Shown here one piece after another: positions 28,471 to 37,565 of a stretch of 64,000 bases of DNA. The translations under genes and the position numbers were made by a program. Within the stretch, counting starts at the first letter, position 1, and the number at the start of each line of letters is the position of its first letter. Origin of the DNA: Armatimonadota bacterium (lineage in GTDB: Bacteria; Armatimonadota; Fimbriimonadia; Fimbriimonadales; Fimbriimonadaceae); contig JAFDWU010000003.1 in assembly GCA_018268315.1 (NCBI GenBank), positions 1 to 64,000 on the forward strand, written 5' to 3'. A model generated the notes under the pieces. That model was given only the letters and a program-made list of their open reading frames with translations. It was not told where the DNA came from and searched no databases.

Positions 28471-30213
28471 TCATTGAGTGTCCTTGAACTCAAAATCAGG
28501 CTCGTTCAAGGTGTTGAGGAATGCAATCAGCGCCTTTTTCTGGTGTGGGCTCAGCCGGATTCCCTCAACGGGGTGTTTCGCGATATTTGGATCAAGATTT
28601 GCGTTTTGCGAAATATGTTCGCTGTAATGATCGATCACTTCCTGAAGGGTTTTGAAGCGTCCGTCGTGCATGTAGGGCCCAGATAGAGCCAAATTGCGAA
28701 GGGAAGGGGTCTTAAACTTGCCGATATCGGTTTGCCTTCCGGTGGCGCGGGCTCGCCCCTCATCCTTTGTTGGCCTTAGGCCGTTGTCGTGAAAGGCGTA
28801 ATCACTGAAAAGATTGCCGCCGTGGCAATGGAAGCAGTCGGCGCCCCGTTTGCCTCTTGCCGGATCGAATTCCGTGATGAAGAGCACGAGCCCTTCTTTT
28901 TCAAGATCGCTCAGCGTGGCTTGATCGCGTCTCGCTTGGTCGAATTTGGAGTCGCCGCTGACCCTGGTGAGCAGGAACTGCTCCAGAGCGAGACTAACCC
29001 TCTCTGCGGTGATGCCCGGTGAGCCGAAGGCTTCCTTGAATTCTTCGCGATAGGTTCTGAGCTCGTTTAGGCGCTGCACGACCTCGCCCAGCGTCAGATT
29101 CATCTCGTGCTTATCTTGAATGGGGGCGAGCGCTTGATCTCGGAGCCTCGTTCTCCGTCCATCCCATGTGTAGAACTTTGACCAGGCAAGATTGAACAAA
29201 GGTGGCGCTTTGCGCGTCCCTTTCGTGCCGTCATCGCCCCGGCTGACCGGGTGGCCGCCATCGCTGTACGCAAACTCGGAACGGTGGCAGTTAATGCAAG
29301 CGGCGCGGCGGTTGCGCGAGAGAATGGGATCCCAGAACAAGCGGTGCCCAAGGCGCACGCCTTCCACCGTTAAAGGGTTATCAAGGGGCAGGCTGGGCTG
29401 AGGGAAGCCGTCGGGCATTTCCATCTCGTAGGCATGGGTTCCTGTCGGCAGCGGCATCGCCTTCGGCGTGGCTGGCTGCGAGTTCAGCGCCTCTGACCGA
29501 ACAAAAGAAAATGAGTGAGCGATATTCTGGGTCAGCAGCTTCGCGAGAGGGTCATCCTTTGCCGAATGGGTGGAGGCTTGGTCATCGCCTTTCCCAAGAT
29601 ATACGCCTCGCATCACCTTGGCGAGGTCTTGAGAAAGCACCACCGATTGCCCGCTTGCGGCAGAAATCGGAAGGGTTACGCGCATCAAATTCGGGTCGTT
29701 GGCCACGTGATAAACGAAGCCGCTTAGCCGCGAGCCGGGCTGCTCCCACTTGCCTTCGGTAGCAGAGAAGATGTAGCCGCCCTGCCAGCCCCAGTGCATG
29801 GCGTTTACGGTTGGATTCAAGGGGTCGTTCGGGCCGCGCTTAGAAGGGTCCGAGTGATTCAAAGCAGGCGGTACACCCACATTAAAAGAGAGTTGCTTCC
29901 AGTTCTTCCCCTCGGGAACCTCTAGCCGGCACGTGTCCGCGCCATCCTGGGGGTTCAGGTAGCAAACGGTGTCAACCGAAACCGAATGCCCATCGTCCGA
30001 TTGAAGCTGAAAACCGGAGAGAAGAAGTGAGTTGCGCGTAAAGCCGACCATCGCCCCTGCGGCGGAATATCGCACATCTCCCCACTCGACGGCCTTGCCA
30101 TCAAATGTTTGCTGCAGGCGCAGATTCAAAACCCCCGGAGAGGGCTGCTTAACAAAGCCAAGCGCAATGCCTGCGAGGGAAGCAAGGATTACGACTGGTC
30201 GAAGGGGAATCAT
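28471..30213 (-). CDS. MbnP-like domain fused to MbnH/MauG-like dihaem cytochrome c peroxidase
   Basis: 580 residues from ATG 30213, which begins a signal peptide (MIPLRPVVILASLAGIALGF); the frame is open further upstream but less plausible. Residues ~28-250 resemble MbnP, a periplasmic copper protein: paired Cys (VCYLNPQDGADTC) and the hallmark MHWGWQGGYIF. Residues ~270-575 are a dihaem peroxidase of the MauG/MbnH group with haem sites CINCH and CFHCH, plus the conserved FKTPSLRNLALSGPYMHDGRF. In methanotrophs MbnH oxidises a Trp of MbnP to make its copper site; here both are on one chain, so in cis modification is a reasonable inference. Follows the YHYH gene by 52 nt on the same strand. 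Confidence 0.85.
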   Translation of the reverse strand: MIPLRPVVILASLAGIALGFVKQPSPGVLNLRLQQTFDGKAVEWGDVRYSAAGAMVGFTRNSLLLSGFQLQSDDGHSVSVDTVCYLNPQDGADTCRLEVPEGKNWKQLSFNVGVPPALNHSDPSKRGPNDPLNPTVNAMHWGWQGGYIFSATEGKWEQPGSRLSGFVYHVANDPNLMRVTLPISAASGQSVVLSQDLAKVMRGVYLGKGDDQASTHSAKDDPLAKLLTQNIAHSFSFVRSEALNSQPATPKAMPLPTGTHAYEMEMPDGFPQPSLPLDNPLTVEGVRLGHRLFWDPILSRNRRAACINCHRSEFAYSDGGHPVSRGDDGTKGTRKAPPLFNLAWSKFYTWDGRRTRLRDQALAPIQDKHEMNLTLGEVVQRLNELRTYREEFKEAFGSPGITAERVSLALEQFLLTRVSGDSKFDQARRDQATLSDLEKEGLVLFITEFDPARGKRGADCFHCHGGNLFSDYAFHDNGLRPTKDEGRARATGRQTDIGKFKTPSLRNLALSGPYMHDGRFKTLQEVIDHYSEHISQNANLDPNIAKHPVEGIRLSPHQKKALIAFLNTLNEPDFEFKDTQ

Positions 30214-30265
30214 GGGGTTCACCAAGTTGTGGGCAGCCTTCGCTGCCCACAACTGATTATTTACG

Positions 30266-31747
30266 CTACGGCAGATTTGAGCTGGGCCTGCCGGTGACGT
30301 CGTAAGGTTCGAGCGAGGTGAGGGTGATTCGGAATATCGCACTCGGCCCCGAATAACCGGCATCCGTATGGTAGATGGTCGTCAGCCCCGCGCTTCGCAG
30401 GTCCTGAGCCACCAGCACCCAGTTACCGGACGTGCCGTCCGAAGCCTCGATCTTATAGTGACCACCTTCCACCGAGCTGAAAGTGATCGCGATCTGCCCA
30501 CTACGAGTCAACCGCAGAATCTTCGTCGGCGAGAACGGGCCCGCGTTGCGCGCAAGGGTCACCACTTCCGTTAGCTTCTGCACGATGCCGCCAGAGGCTT
30601 CACCGAAGAACTGCCGACCGATCGTGTAAGGATAGGCGGGTGAGCCGTCGGGATTGATCGTCACGAAGTACGCATAGGTTCCGTTCGGATACTCCGGCGT
30701 CTTGCAGAATCGACCGTTGAACGGGTCAAGGTCGAAGTCTCGGCCAACCTGCCCACCAAGATCGCCAAGGAAGTCAAAGTCCTCCGTGTAAATTCCAAGC
30801 GGGTGGATTTGGTCGACATTCGGCCCGAACTGGTTCGGAGCAAGCTGCATCGCCACGTTGTGAAGCTGCGCAGCCCAGTGCCCCAACGAATGCCGTCCCG
30901 TAGCCGCCAGGTTGGTAGTTCCGAACTGGCCGTTGCGAAGGATGTACCCAGTGCGCATCCGAACGATCGGGCTCGTGGGGTCGTTCGGGTTAGCGAAGCC
31001 GTACGGCCCGTAGACCGGGTAGCCATCGTCTGCCCATCCAAGTATCTTGGAATGCCCGCCCAGGTTGGTTTCCAGATACTTGTGGGTCAGCGGATCGATT
31101 GCGACATGATCGCCCAACTGTGCGCGAAGCGCAACCGGGTTATCGTGATAGTGGTACTGGCCGCTTGGCGGTTGGTGAGCGTTGCCCGCGTCAAACGAGT
31201 TTGCTTCCGCGAGCACGGCATTGCGCCACCAAATCGCGCTCGGACGGTTCATCGAAGGCTCGTCGCGCATGGTTTGGCTGTTCCAGGCGAAGGTGTCCAG
31301 CATGTTGAACATCGCCACCCCGTTCACCCACAGTCCCTGCGCGCCGCCACCCGTCAACTGATGCTGAGTGGCCGGACGCGGAGAGCGCGAAAAGCGCATC
31401 ATCAGGTTCTGGTTGCTGGGCCAGTTCCCGAGAACGTGCTGCACGTCTACATACCACGGGCCCATTTGATGGCTGGCAAGGCCGGTTGCGAGAACGTAGA
31501 TCCAGCCTGCCGAATATCCCACCTGCTGTACATCGCTGTAAGCAGGAAGCGTCTGCCCGCCGCCGAAGTTCGGCAAGTCGGGCGAGGGCCAAGTGGTGGT
31601 TGGCTGTCCGCCACGAACCTGCACAACCCGGGCGTACCGCCCCGATAGCATCGTGTACCAGCTATCGATCTGCGGGTTCGGGATCGTTTGCGCGCACGCC
31701 GCGAACGGCGCCAAGCTGCCGACGAGAATGAGATTTAGGTGCTTCAT
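30266..31747 (-). CDS. Secreted YHYH-domain protein
   Basis: 493 residues from ATG 31747, which has GAGGAG upstream and starts a signal peptide (MKHLNLILVGSLAPFAACAQ). The YHYH motif is in PPSGQYHYHDNPVAL, followed by GHSKILGWADDGYPVYGPYGF, both hallmarks of the family. A C-terminal ~90-residue beta domain (RLTRSGQIAITFSSVEGGHY) looks like a cell-surface or sugar-binding module. The biochemical role is unknown. It sits between a Spy-like protein and the MbnP-MbnH fusion, which suggests metal or redox work outside the cytoplasm. Confidence 0.82.
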   Translation of the reverse strand: MKHLNLILVGSLAPFAACAQTIPNPQIDSWYTMLSGRYARVVQVRGGQPTTTWPSPDLPNFGGGQTLPAYSDVQQVGYSAGWIYVLATGLASHQMGPWYVDVQHVLGNWPSNQNLMMRFSRSPRPATQHQLTGGGAQGLWVNGVAMFNMLDTFAWNSQTMRDEPSMNRPSAIWWRNAVLAEANSFDAGNAHQPPSGQYHYHDNPVALRAQLGDHVAIDPLTHKYLETNLGGHSKILGWADDGYPVYGPYGFANPNDPTSPIVRMRTGYILRNGQFGTTNLAATGRHSLGHWAAQLHNVAMQLAPNQFGPNVDQIHPLGIYTEDFDFLGDLGGQVGRDFDLDPFNGRFCKTPEYPNGTYAYFVTINPDGSPAYPYTIGRQFFGEASGGIVQKLTEVVTLARNAGPFSPTKILRLTRSGQIAITFSSVEGGHYKIEASDGTSGNWVLVAQDLRSAGLTTIYHTDAGYSGPSAIFRITLTSLEPYDVTGRPSSNLP

Positions 31748-31776
31748 GGTTAACTCCTCTTCGATTTCTTTCAGGT

Positions 31777-32736
31777 TCAAACTCTTGGGGGAGGGCCGTC
31801 GGGGCCATCGCCTCCGGGTCCACCGCCAGGGCCGCCTTGGCCACCAGGACCTCCTTGGCCGCCAGGCCCACCCTGGCCACCAGGTCCACCTTGGCCGGGA
31901 CCGCCAGGTCCCATGGGCCGCATCTGCTGCTCACGCGCCTCAAACGTCTTGCGCTGAGCGTCGGTGAGGATGGCAAGGAACTTCTCGCGCAGGCCGCCCT
32001 GGGAGGATGCTCGGCTGGTTGCGCCGAACTGACCGTTCTGAGCGGCGTTAAACGCCTGCTGGTCGGACTCCTTGGAGCCGTGCAAGGCAAGCTCATAAAT
32101 CTTCGCCTTCTGGTCCGCGCTCAGGCCGACCTCGAAGATGAAGCCGGGAACTCGCGCATTTCGAAGGGCGGGAAGGGCTTTCAGCAGCTTATCTGCCTCA
32201 GTTCGCTGGCCTTCCGTGAGCAGGTTTCGGATTTCGGCGTCAGCAGCCTTCTCCTTCTGCATCATCTGGCTGTTCATTCCCGGCCCGCCCTGGCCGCGAC
32301 GTCCCTGGCCACCGCCGGGTCCGCCTTGTCCCTGAGGACCGCCGCGTCGCCCTTGTCCGCCCTGTCCTCCGGGACCACCTTGGCCGCCCATCTGGGGTCC
32401 GCCCTGACCGCCAGGACCGCCTTGACCTTGCGGTCCACCCATTCCGGGGCCGCCTCGGAAGCCGATCTTGGATTGGATCGCCTGGATCTGCTTCTCCTGA
32501 TCGTCGCTGAGTTCAAGCACCGCTTTCAGAAGCCGCGCCGGAGTGCGGGCGAGGGAAGGCTTGCCCATTCCCATACGGGGGCCGCCACCCTGCGGGCCGC
32601 CAGGACCGCCGCCTTGCGGTCCACCCTGGCCGCCTCCCGGAGGGCCATCCTGCGGGCCCTGAGCAAATAGTGCCGAAGCCATGACGAGCGCAAGCGCTAC
32701 TGCCTGCGCGGTGCTAAATCGAGTGATCTTAATCAT
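31777..32736 (-). CDS. Secreted Gly/Pro/Gln-rich protein with Spy-like LTxxQ motifs
   Basis: 319 residues with a signal peptide (TAQAVALALVMASALFAQ). Three low-complexity GGPGGQGG tracts (about residues 26-55, 95-155 and 285-312) separate helical parts. The helical parts carry four LTxxQ-type motifs: LSDDQEKQI, LTEGQRTEA, LSADQKAKI and LTDAQRKTF. That motif is typical of Spy/CpxP periplasmic chaperones and related metal sensors. The Gly-rich tracts could act as flexible spacers. First gene of the three-gene minus-strand set with YHYH and MbnP-MbnH. Confidence 0.75.
   Translation of the reverse strand: MIKITRFSTAQAVALALVMASALFAQGPQDGPPGGGQGGPQGGGPGGPQGGGPRMGMGKPSLARTPARLLKAVLELSDDQEKQIQAIQSKIGFRGGPGMGGPQGQGGPGGQGGPQMGGQGGPGGQGGQGRRGGPQGQGGPGGGQGRRGQGGPGMNSQMMQKEKAADAEIRNLLTEGQRTEADKLLKALPALRNARVPGFIFEVGLSADQKAKIYELALHGSKESDQQAFNAAQNGQFGATSRASSQGGLREKFLAILTDAQRKTFEAREQQMRPMGPGGPGQGGPGGQGGPGGQGGPGGQGGPGGGPGGDGPDGPPPRV
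31795..31912 (-). repeat. Low-complexity GGPGGQGG-coding repeat tract
   Basis: Imperfect tandem units built from GGCCACCAGG/GGCCGCCAGG-like blocks, coding for Gly-Gly-Pro-Gly-Gly-Gln near the C-terminus of the Spy-like protein. Similar tracts lie at about 32270-32450 and 32575-32660. They are slippage-prone and may vary in length between strains. Confidence 0.6.
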
Positions 32737-32900
32737 TTGTTCTCCTGCGCGCCTTCGCGCTTACAAGAGAATTAAGGGTTTGAATCGTGAAACGAAAATG
32801 AAAACTTGGCGGAATACACCAAAAGTGCAGAGCCCCACAGTCCTGGCAAACCCGTTCGTTTACCAGGCTAATCTTTTTGCCTGCATGGAAAGGTAAGAGT

Positions 32901-32943
32901 GGCGCCCGAGGTCCAATTGAACCGCCTGGGACCTCGCGGCGCC
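32901..32943 (+). promoter_or_regulatory. Strong hairpin in the sucC 5' region
   Basis: GGCGCCCGAGGTCC pairs with GGACCTCGCGGCGCC, giving a 14-bp stem with one bulged C and a 14-nt loop, ending 41 nt before the sucC ATG. No T-run follows, so it is not a standard terminator. Function is unknown; a leader element or a terminator for unseen upstream transcription are options. Confidence 0.45.
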
Positions 32944-32984
32944 TCCAACCATTTCGTCCTCGCTGGTAAACTCACGCTTCCCAC

Positions 32985-34133
32985 ATGAAGCTTCACGAGT
33001 ACCAGTCAAAAGACCTCCTTTCCCGATTCGGCGTCCCGGTTCCTGCCGGTGAAGTCACCGACGACCCGAAAGAGGCTCTCGCAATTGCCGAGAAGCTTGG
33101 CGGCAAGGTGGTTGTTAAGGCCCAAGTTCTGATGGGTGGCCGCGGCAAAGCAGGCGGCGTAAAGCTGTTCGACAGCGCCGGCCCCGCTGCTGAGTTCACC
33201 AAAGAACTGATTGGCAAAACTCTCGTAAGCATCCAGAATCCCGCTGGCATGAAGGTTGAGAAGGTGCTGATCGCCGAGCAGGTGGACATCGCCAAAGAGT
33301 TCTATCTCTCGGTCCTCCTGGATCGATCCGAGCAGAAGCTGGTGGTTATGATTTCCGCGAAGGGCGGCATGGATATTGAGGAAGTCGCTGAGACTGATCC
33401 CGACGCCATCATCAAGCTGTATGTGGACCCCGCCTTTGGGCTTTGCGATTATGAAATTCGTGCGGCACTCGCGGATGCGCACATCCCGAAGGAAGCTCGC
33501 GGTCAGATGGTCGGCTTGATAAAGAGTCTCGTGAAGGCTTACCTGGATGCCGATGCCGAGCTCATCGAAATTAACCCGGTGGCGCTAACGCCCGACGGCA
33601 AAGTGATTGCAGCGGACGCCAAGGTCGCCATCGACGACAACGCGCTTTTCCGCCACAAGGATTACGCGGCAACCAGCACCGACAGCGCCGAGAACCCAAT
33701 CGAAGCAGAAGCGCTGCGACGCGGCATTGCATACGTGAATCTCGGTGGTGAGATCGGCATTATCGGTAACGGCGCGGGCCTTGTAATGTGCTCGTTGGAC
33801 GAAGTGAACGCGGCAGGCGGCAAGCCGGCCAACTTCCTGGATGTCGGCGGCGGCGCACAGGCTGAGCGCGTGAAGTCTTGCGTGGAACTGGTCCTGATGG
33901 ACAAGAACGTGAAGGGCCTGCTCATTAACATTTTTGGCGGCATCACCCGCGGCGACGAAGTTGCCAAGGGCATCCTCGTTGCGTTCGATCAGCTAAACGT
34001 GAACATCCCGGTGGTGGCGCGCGTGGAAGGAACTGCAAGCGACAAGGCGCGCGAAATGCTGGCCTCGACGAAGATCGTACCGGCCGAGACCATGCAGGAA
34101 GCCGCCCAGAAGATCGTCGCTCTGACAAGGTAA
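32985..34133 (+). CDS. sucC: Succinate-CoA ligase, beta subunit
   Basis: TCA-cycle enzyme converting succinyl-CoA to succinate with ATP or GTP formation. 382 residues starting MKLHEYQSKDLLSRFGVPVP, with ATP-grasp elements VVKAQVLMGGRGKAGGVKL, ELIEINPVALTPDG and GLLINIFGGITRGDEVAKG. Complete and typical. The alpha subunit sucD, usually adjacent, is not here; an amidohydrolase follows 6 nt later instead. Confidence 0.96.
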   Translation: MKLHEYQSKDLLSRFGVPVPAGEVTDDPKEALAIAEKLGGKVVVKAQVLMGGRGKAGGVKLFDSAGPAAEFTKELIGKTLVSIQNPAGMKVEKVLIAEQVDIAKEFYLSVLLDRSEQKLVVMISAKGGMDIEEVAETDPDAIIKLYVDPAFGLCDYEIRAALADAHIPKEARGQMVGLIKSLVKAYLDADAELIEINPVALTPDGKVIAADAKVAIDDNALFRHKDYAATSTDSAENPIEAEALRRGIAYVNLGGEIGIIGNGAGLVMCSLDEVNAAGGKPANFLDVGGGAQAERVKSCVELVLMDKNVKGLLINIFGGITRGDEVAKGILVAFDQLNVNIPVVARVEGTASDKAREMLASTKIVPAETMQEAAQKIVALTR

Positions 34134-34139
34134 GCAAAA

Positions 34140-35327
34140 ATGGGCGCCGAACTGCTGACTCCGACCGAAAAACTATCGCTCGTCGAGCTTCGGCACGACC
34201 TTCATCGCAATCCCGAACTTGGGTTTGAGGAAGTCAGAACGTCCGGCATAGTTCAGGCAGAACTGGAGCGCCTTGGCATTCAGATTGTAAATGGCATGGC
34301 CAAAGGCACCGGCGTGCTTGGCTGGCTACCAGCAACCAATCCGGGAGCCAAAACCATCGCTTTAAGGGCAGACATGGACTGCCTGCCTATCCACGAGGAA
34401 ACCGGAGTTGAGTACAAGTCAGAGCATGCTGGCCGGATGCACGCTTGCGGCCACGATGCCCACGTAACCATGCTGATTGGCGCGGCTCGCCATCTGGCGG
34501 CCTTGAAGGAGCGACCGAACAACGTGCTGTTCCTGTTCCAACCCGCCGAAGAAGGCGGTGGAGGCGGCAAGTTCATGGTGGATGAAGGCGCGCTCGACGG
34601 CTCGCGCATTGGCAAGCCGGTGGACGCAATTTTCGCGCTTCACGGCCAGCCACTTTATAACGTAGGCCAACTTGGAACCCGGCCAGGACCGATCACCGCT
34701 TCCGCCGACCAGTTCATCCTGACCTTCAAAGGCAAGGGCGGACATGCGGCGTATCCGCACCTTTCCAACGATCCCATCGTGATCGCAAGCCACTTTGTTA
34801 CCGCGCTGCAATCCGTCGTCTCGCGCAGCGTTTCACCGATTGAGAGCGGGGTCATCACGATTGGCCGCTTCGCGGCGGGGACGGCAAGCAACATCATCCC
34901 CGATGAGGCGGTGCTTGAAGGCACGATCCGCGCGCTGAGCGATGAGGTGAGGGAAGTGCTGTTGCGGCGCATCAAGGAGATCGCGCACGGAGTCGCCGAT
35001 GCGTTCGGCGCAAAAGCGGAGTTCTTCTGGCATCTCGGCTATCCGGTGACCGTGAACCATCCGGTGGCGATGGAATACGCTCGGGAGAGCCTGACCGCCA
35101 CAAATCTCGACGTCTTCGAGTGCGAGGCATCGATGGTCGGGGAGGACTTCAGCTTCTACGGCAAGCACGTTCCCGCCTGCTTCAGTTGGCTCGGCCTGAA
35201 GCTGCCTAACGAGGAGTCTCGTCCCGCGCTTCATAACCCGAAGTTCGATTTCAACGATGAAGCGATCGCTCTTGGTGTGAGCGCCCACGTGGCGTTTGCG
35301 CTTGGGCCGGCAGATCGTTTGAGGTAG
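34140..35327 (+). CDS. M20-family amidohydrolase (N-acyl amino acid hydrolase type)
   Basis: Zinc/manganese-dependent hydrolase of the IAA-amino acid hydrolase/HipO group. 395 residues. Metal-binding and catalytic parts are HACGHDAHVTMLIGAA, FQPAEEGGGGG and ALHGQP, plus the C-terminal LHNPKFDFND. The dimerisation domain begins near FILTFKGKGGHAAYPH. The natural substrate is not predictable; N-acetyl or hippurate-like amides are typical. It sits 6 nt after sucC and 2 nt before hpt. Confidence 0.9.
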   Translation: MGAELLTPTEKLSLVELRHDLHRNPELGFEEVRTSGIVQAELERLGIQIVNGMAKGTGVLGWLPATNPGAKTIALRADMDCLPIHEETGVEYKSEHAGRMHACGHDAHVTMLIGAARHLAALKERPNNVLFLFQPAEEGGGGGKFMVDEGALDGSRIGKPVDAIFALHGQPLYNVGQLGTRPGPITASADQFILTFKGKGGHAAYPHLSNDPIVIASHFVTALQSVVSRSVSPIESGVITIGRFAAGTASNIIPDEAVLEGTIRALSDEVREVLLRRIKEIAHGVADAFGAKAEFFWHLGYPVTVNHPVAMEYARESLTATNLDVFECEASMVGEDFSFYGKHVPACFSWLGLKLPNEESRPALHNPKFDFNDEAIALGVSAHVAFALGPADRLR

Positions 35328-35329
35328 CT

Positions 35330-35866
35330 GTGCAGCGCCATCTTGAAGTCCTGCTAAGCGAAGAGAAAATTCAGGCCCGCGTGAAAGAGCTTGCCGAAGA
35401 GGTCGGCCACTCAATTCCGACCGATAATCTGCTGCTGGTCGGCATCCTCAAAGGCTCGGTCTATTTCCTCACTGATTTCAGCCGCGCACTGTCCGTGCCC
35501 CATGAAATTGACTTCATGCGCGTAAGCTCGTATGAGGGCGAAAGCAGCCGCGGCGTCGTTCAAATTTTAAAAGACTTAGAATCTAACATCGAGGGGCGTA
35601 ACGTCCTGATTGTGGAGGACGTCGTAGATTCGGGGCTGACATTATCCCACCTAATGGAGATGCTCCAGGTACGAGGCCCCAAGTCATTGAACGTGGTGAC
35701 GCTGCTTTCCAAGGCCCTCGCAAGGGGCAAGGTAGCTGAAAGCAAGTTCGTTGGCTTTGAAATACCGGATCAATTTGTGGTAGGATATGGCTTAGATTTA
35801 GGAGAGGCCTACAGGCATTTACCCTACATCGCCACCTTTTCCCACGAAGCGAGCACTGCTCCTTAG
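35330..35866 (+). CDS. hpt: Hypoxanthine phosphoribosyltransferase
   Basis: Purine salvage: hypoxanthine or guanine plus PRPP to IMP or GMP. 178 residues, GTG start 2 nt after the preceding stop. Contains LLVGILKGSVYFLTDF, the PRPP loop VLIVEDVVDSGLTLSHL and the C-terminal FVVGYGLDLGEAYRHLPYI. Standard length. Confidence 0.95.
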   Translation: MQRHLEVLLSEEKIQARVKELAEEVGHSIPTDNLLLVGILKGSVYFLTDFSRALSVPHEIDFMRVSSYEGESSRGVVQILKDLESNIEGRNVLIVEDVVDSGLTLSHLMEMLQVRGPKSLNVVTLLSKALARGKVAESKFVGFEIPDQFVVGYGLDLGEAYRHLPYIATFSHEASTAP

Positions 35867-35935
35867 CGATCCCTTGACAGGTCCATAAACCATCCCGGTT
35901 CGCATTCTTTTGAGAACACTCAACCCAATAACGCA

Positions 35936-37306
35936 ATGACGCATCAGTTCCGTCCCCGTAAATCCAACGGCCGCTCTCGCAATCGAGGCGGCAGCCGAGA
36001 AGGCATGCCCAAGGTCGATCAAGCCGATCTCGAGCAGCTTCCAGAAATCGACTTTAACCACTTTGACCAGATGACGCCCGCCGACCTCTTGAAGGCGTCG
36101 AAGGCCGCCAAGCTGTCGCCCAGCCTGACTCGCAATGAGATTATTGAAGAGCTGCTGCTTGAGGCGAACCGCGAGCACGACGTTTCCTACGGCAGGGGCA
36201 TTCTTGAGCTGATGAACGACGGTTGGGGATTCTTGCGCCGCGAGAGCTATGTTCCGGGCCCGCAGGACGTTTACGTTTCCCAATCCCAAGTCAAGCGTTT
36301 TAACCTGAAAGCCGGCGATATGGTGTTCGGCCTAGTGCGCCAGCCGAAAGAAGGCGAAAAGTATCAAGGCATGCTCCGCGTTGAGAGCGTGAATGGTTAC
36401 GGCACCGCCGCGCCGGAAATGCAGCGCCGCAAGGTTTTCGAAGAGCTCACCCCGCTTCACCCAGAAGAGCGCCTGATGATGGAGACCACGCCTGATAACA
36501 TCGTGGCGCGCATCATCGACCTTATCTGCCCGGTTGGCAAGGGCCAGCGCGGCCTCATTGTCTCCCCGCCGAAGGCCGGTAAGACGACGATCATGAAGAC
36601 GATCGCGAATGCGATCTCGGCCAACCACCCCGAAGTTTATTTAATGGTCCTGCTGGTGGACGAGCGGCCGGAAGAAGTTACCGACATGAAGCGCGGCGTT
36701 CGCGGCCAGGTTATTTCCTCCACGTTCGACGAGCCTGCCGATAACCACATGCGAGTAACCGAGCTGTGCCTGGAACAGGCTAAGCGCCTGGTTGAATGCG
36801 GCCGAGACGTCGTCATCTTGGTGGACTCGCTGACCCGACTTTCGCGCGCCAGCAACCTGACCATTAATCCGTCGGGACGAACGCTTTCCGGTGGTTTGGA
36901 TCCTGCCGCCCTCTATCGACCTCGCCGATTCTTCGGCTCGGCGCGAAACATTGAGGAAGGCGGATCGCTGACCATCATCGCTTCCGCGCTGGTGGATACC
37001 GGCAGCCGCATGGATGATGCGATTTTCGAGGAATTCAAAGGGACCGGCAACATGGAATTGGTGCTGGATCGAGACCTCGCCGAGCGGCGCATCTGGCCCG
37101 CTATCGACGTCAAGCGGTCCTCAACCCGCCATGAGGAGAAGCTGTTCCGCCGCGAAGAGCTTGAGGGCGTTATTCAACTGCACCGCCTGCTGGCGAATCA
37201 GGAGAACAGCGTCGAGGCTACCGAGTCGCTAATCAAGCTGCTGAAGCGCTTCCCGTCGAACTCCGCGTTCCTCGACAGCGTTGTGCAGAAGACTCGCGCG
37301 AACTAG
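35936..37306 (+). CDS. rho: Transcription termination factor Rho
   Basis: Hexameric RNA helicase that ends transcription. 456 residues with a short basic N-terminal extension ([16 protein letters not shown]). Next comes an RNA-binding domain ([31 protein letters not shown]). The ATPase core has Walker [28 protein letters not shown] and [11 protein letters not shown]. Complete. Preceded by 69 nt with a TTGACA at 35873 but no clear -10. Confidence 0.97.
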   Translation: MTHQFRPRKSNGRSRNRGGSREGMPKVDQADLEQLPEIDFNHFDQMTPADLLKASKAAKLSPSLTRNEIIEELLLEANREHDVSYGRGILELMNDGWGFLRRESYVPGPQDVYVSQSQVKRFNLKAGDMVFGLVRQPKEGEKYQGMLRVESVNGYGTAAPEMQRRKVFEELTPLHPEERLMMETTPDNIVARIIDLICPVGKGQRGLIVSPPKAGKTTIMKTIANAISANHPEVYLMVLLVDERPEEVTDMKRGVRGQVISSTFDEPADNHMRVTELCLEQAKRLVECGRDVVILVDSLTRLSRASNLTINPSGRTLSGGLDPAALYRPRRFFGSARNIEEGGSLTIIASALVDTGSRMDDAIFEEFKGTGNMELVLDRDLAERRIWPAIDVKRSSTRHEEKLFRREELEGVIQLHRLLANQENSVEATESLIKLLKRFPSNSAFLDSVVQKTRAN

Positions 37307-37424
37307 CCCCGTTTGAACCTGAAACTGTTAATCCTTGTTTAAGATTGGCCCAATTCGTTGTATATAAGTAAAACAATGGATCACACCCGATTGGGTTGCC
37401 GTCTGTAACGACAAGGAATACAAC

Positions 37425-37565
37425 ATGCCAGGGATTTCAAGCTATCTCAGCCGGCCGCCCATGTGGCGGGACACTATCATACGTAGCGAGTACGTCGCCT
37501 CTAAGAAGAGGGCTCGCTCGCTGTTGCGCGCGAGCCTTCAGTGTTTTAGGGGAGGTCGAATCTGA
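37425..37565 (+). CDS. Possible 46-residue ORF coupled to the HNH gene
   Basis: ATG 37425 has AAGGAAT upstream, and the ORF ends TGATG, its stop overlapping the start of the HNH gene. The product starts MPGISSYLSRPPMW and is Arg-rich at the end (KKRARSLLRASL). A 7-bp inverted repeat GGCTCGC/GCGAGCC lies inside it. It may be a leader peptide that sets HNH translation, or the stretch may be an untranslated leader. A promoter-like TATATA lies at about 37371. Confidence 0.4.
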   Translation: MPGISSYLSRPPMWRDTIIRSEYVASKKRARSLLRASLQCFRGGRI

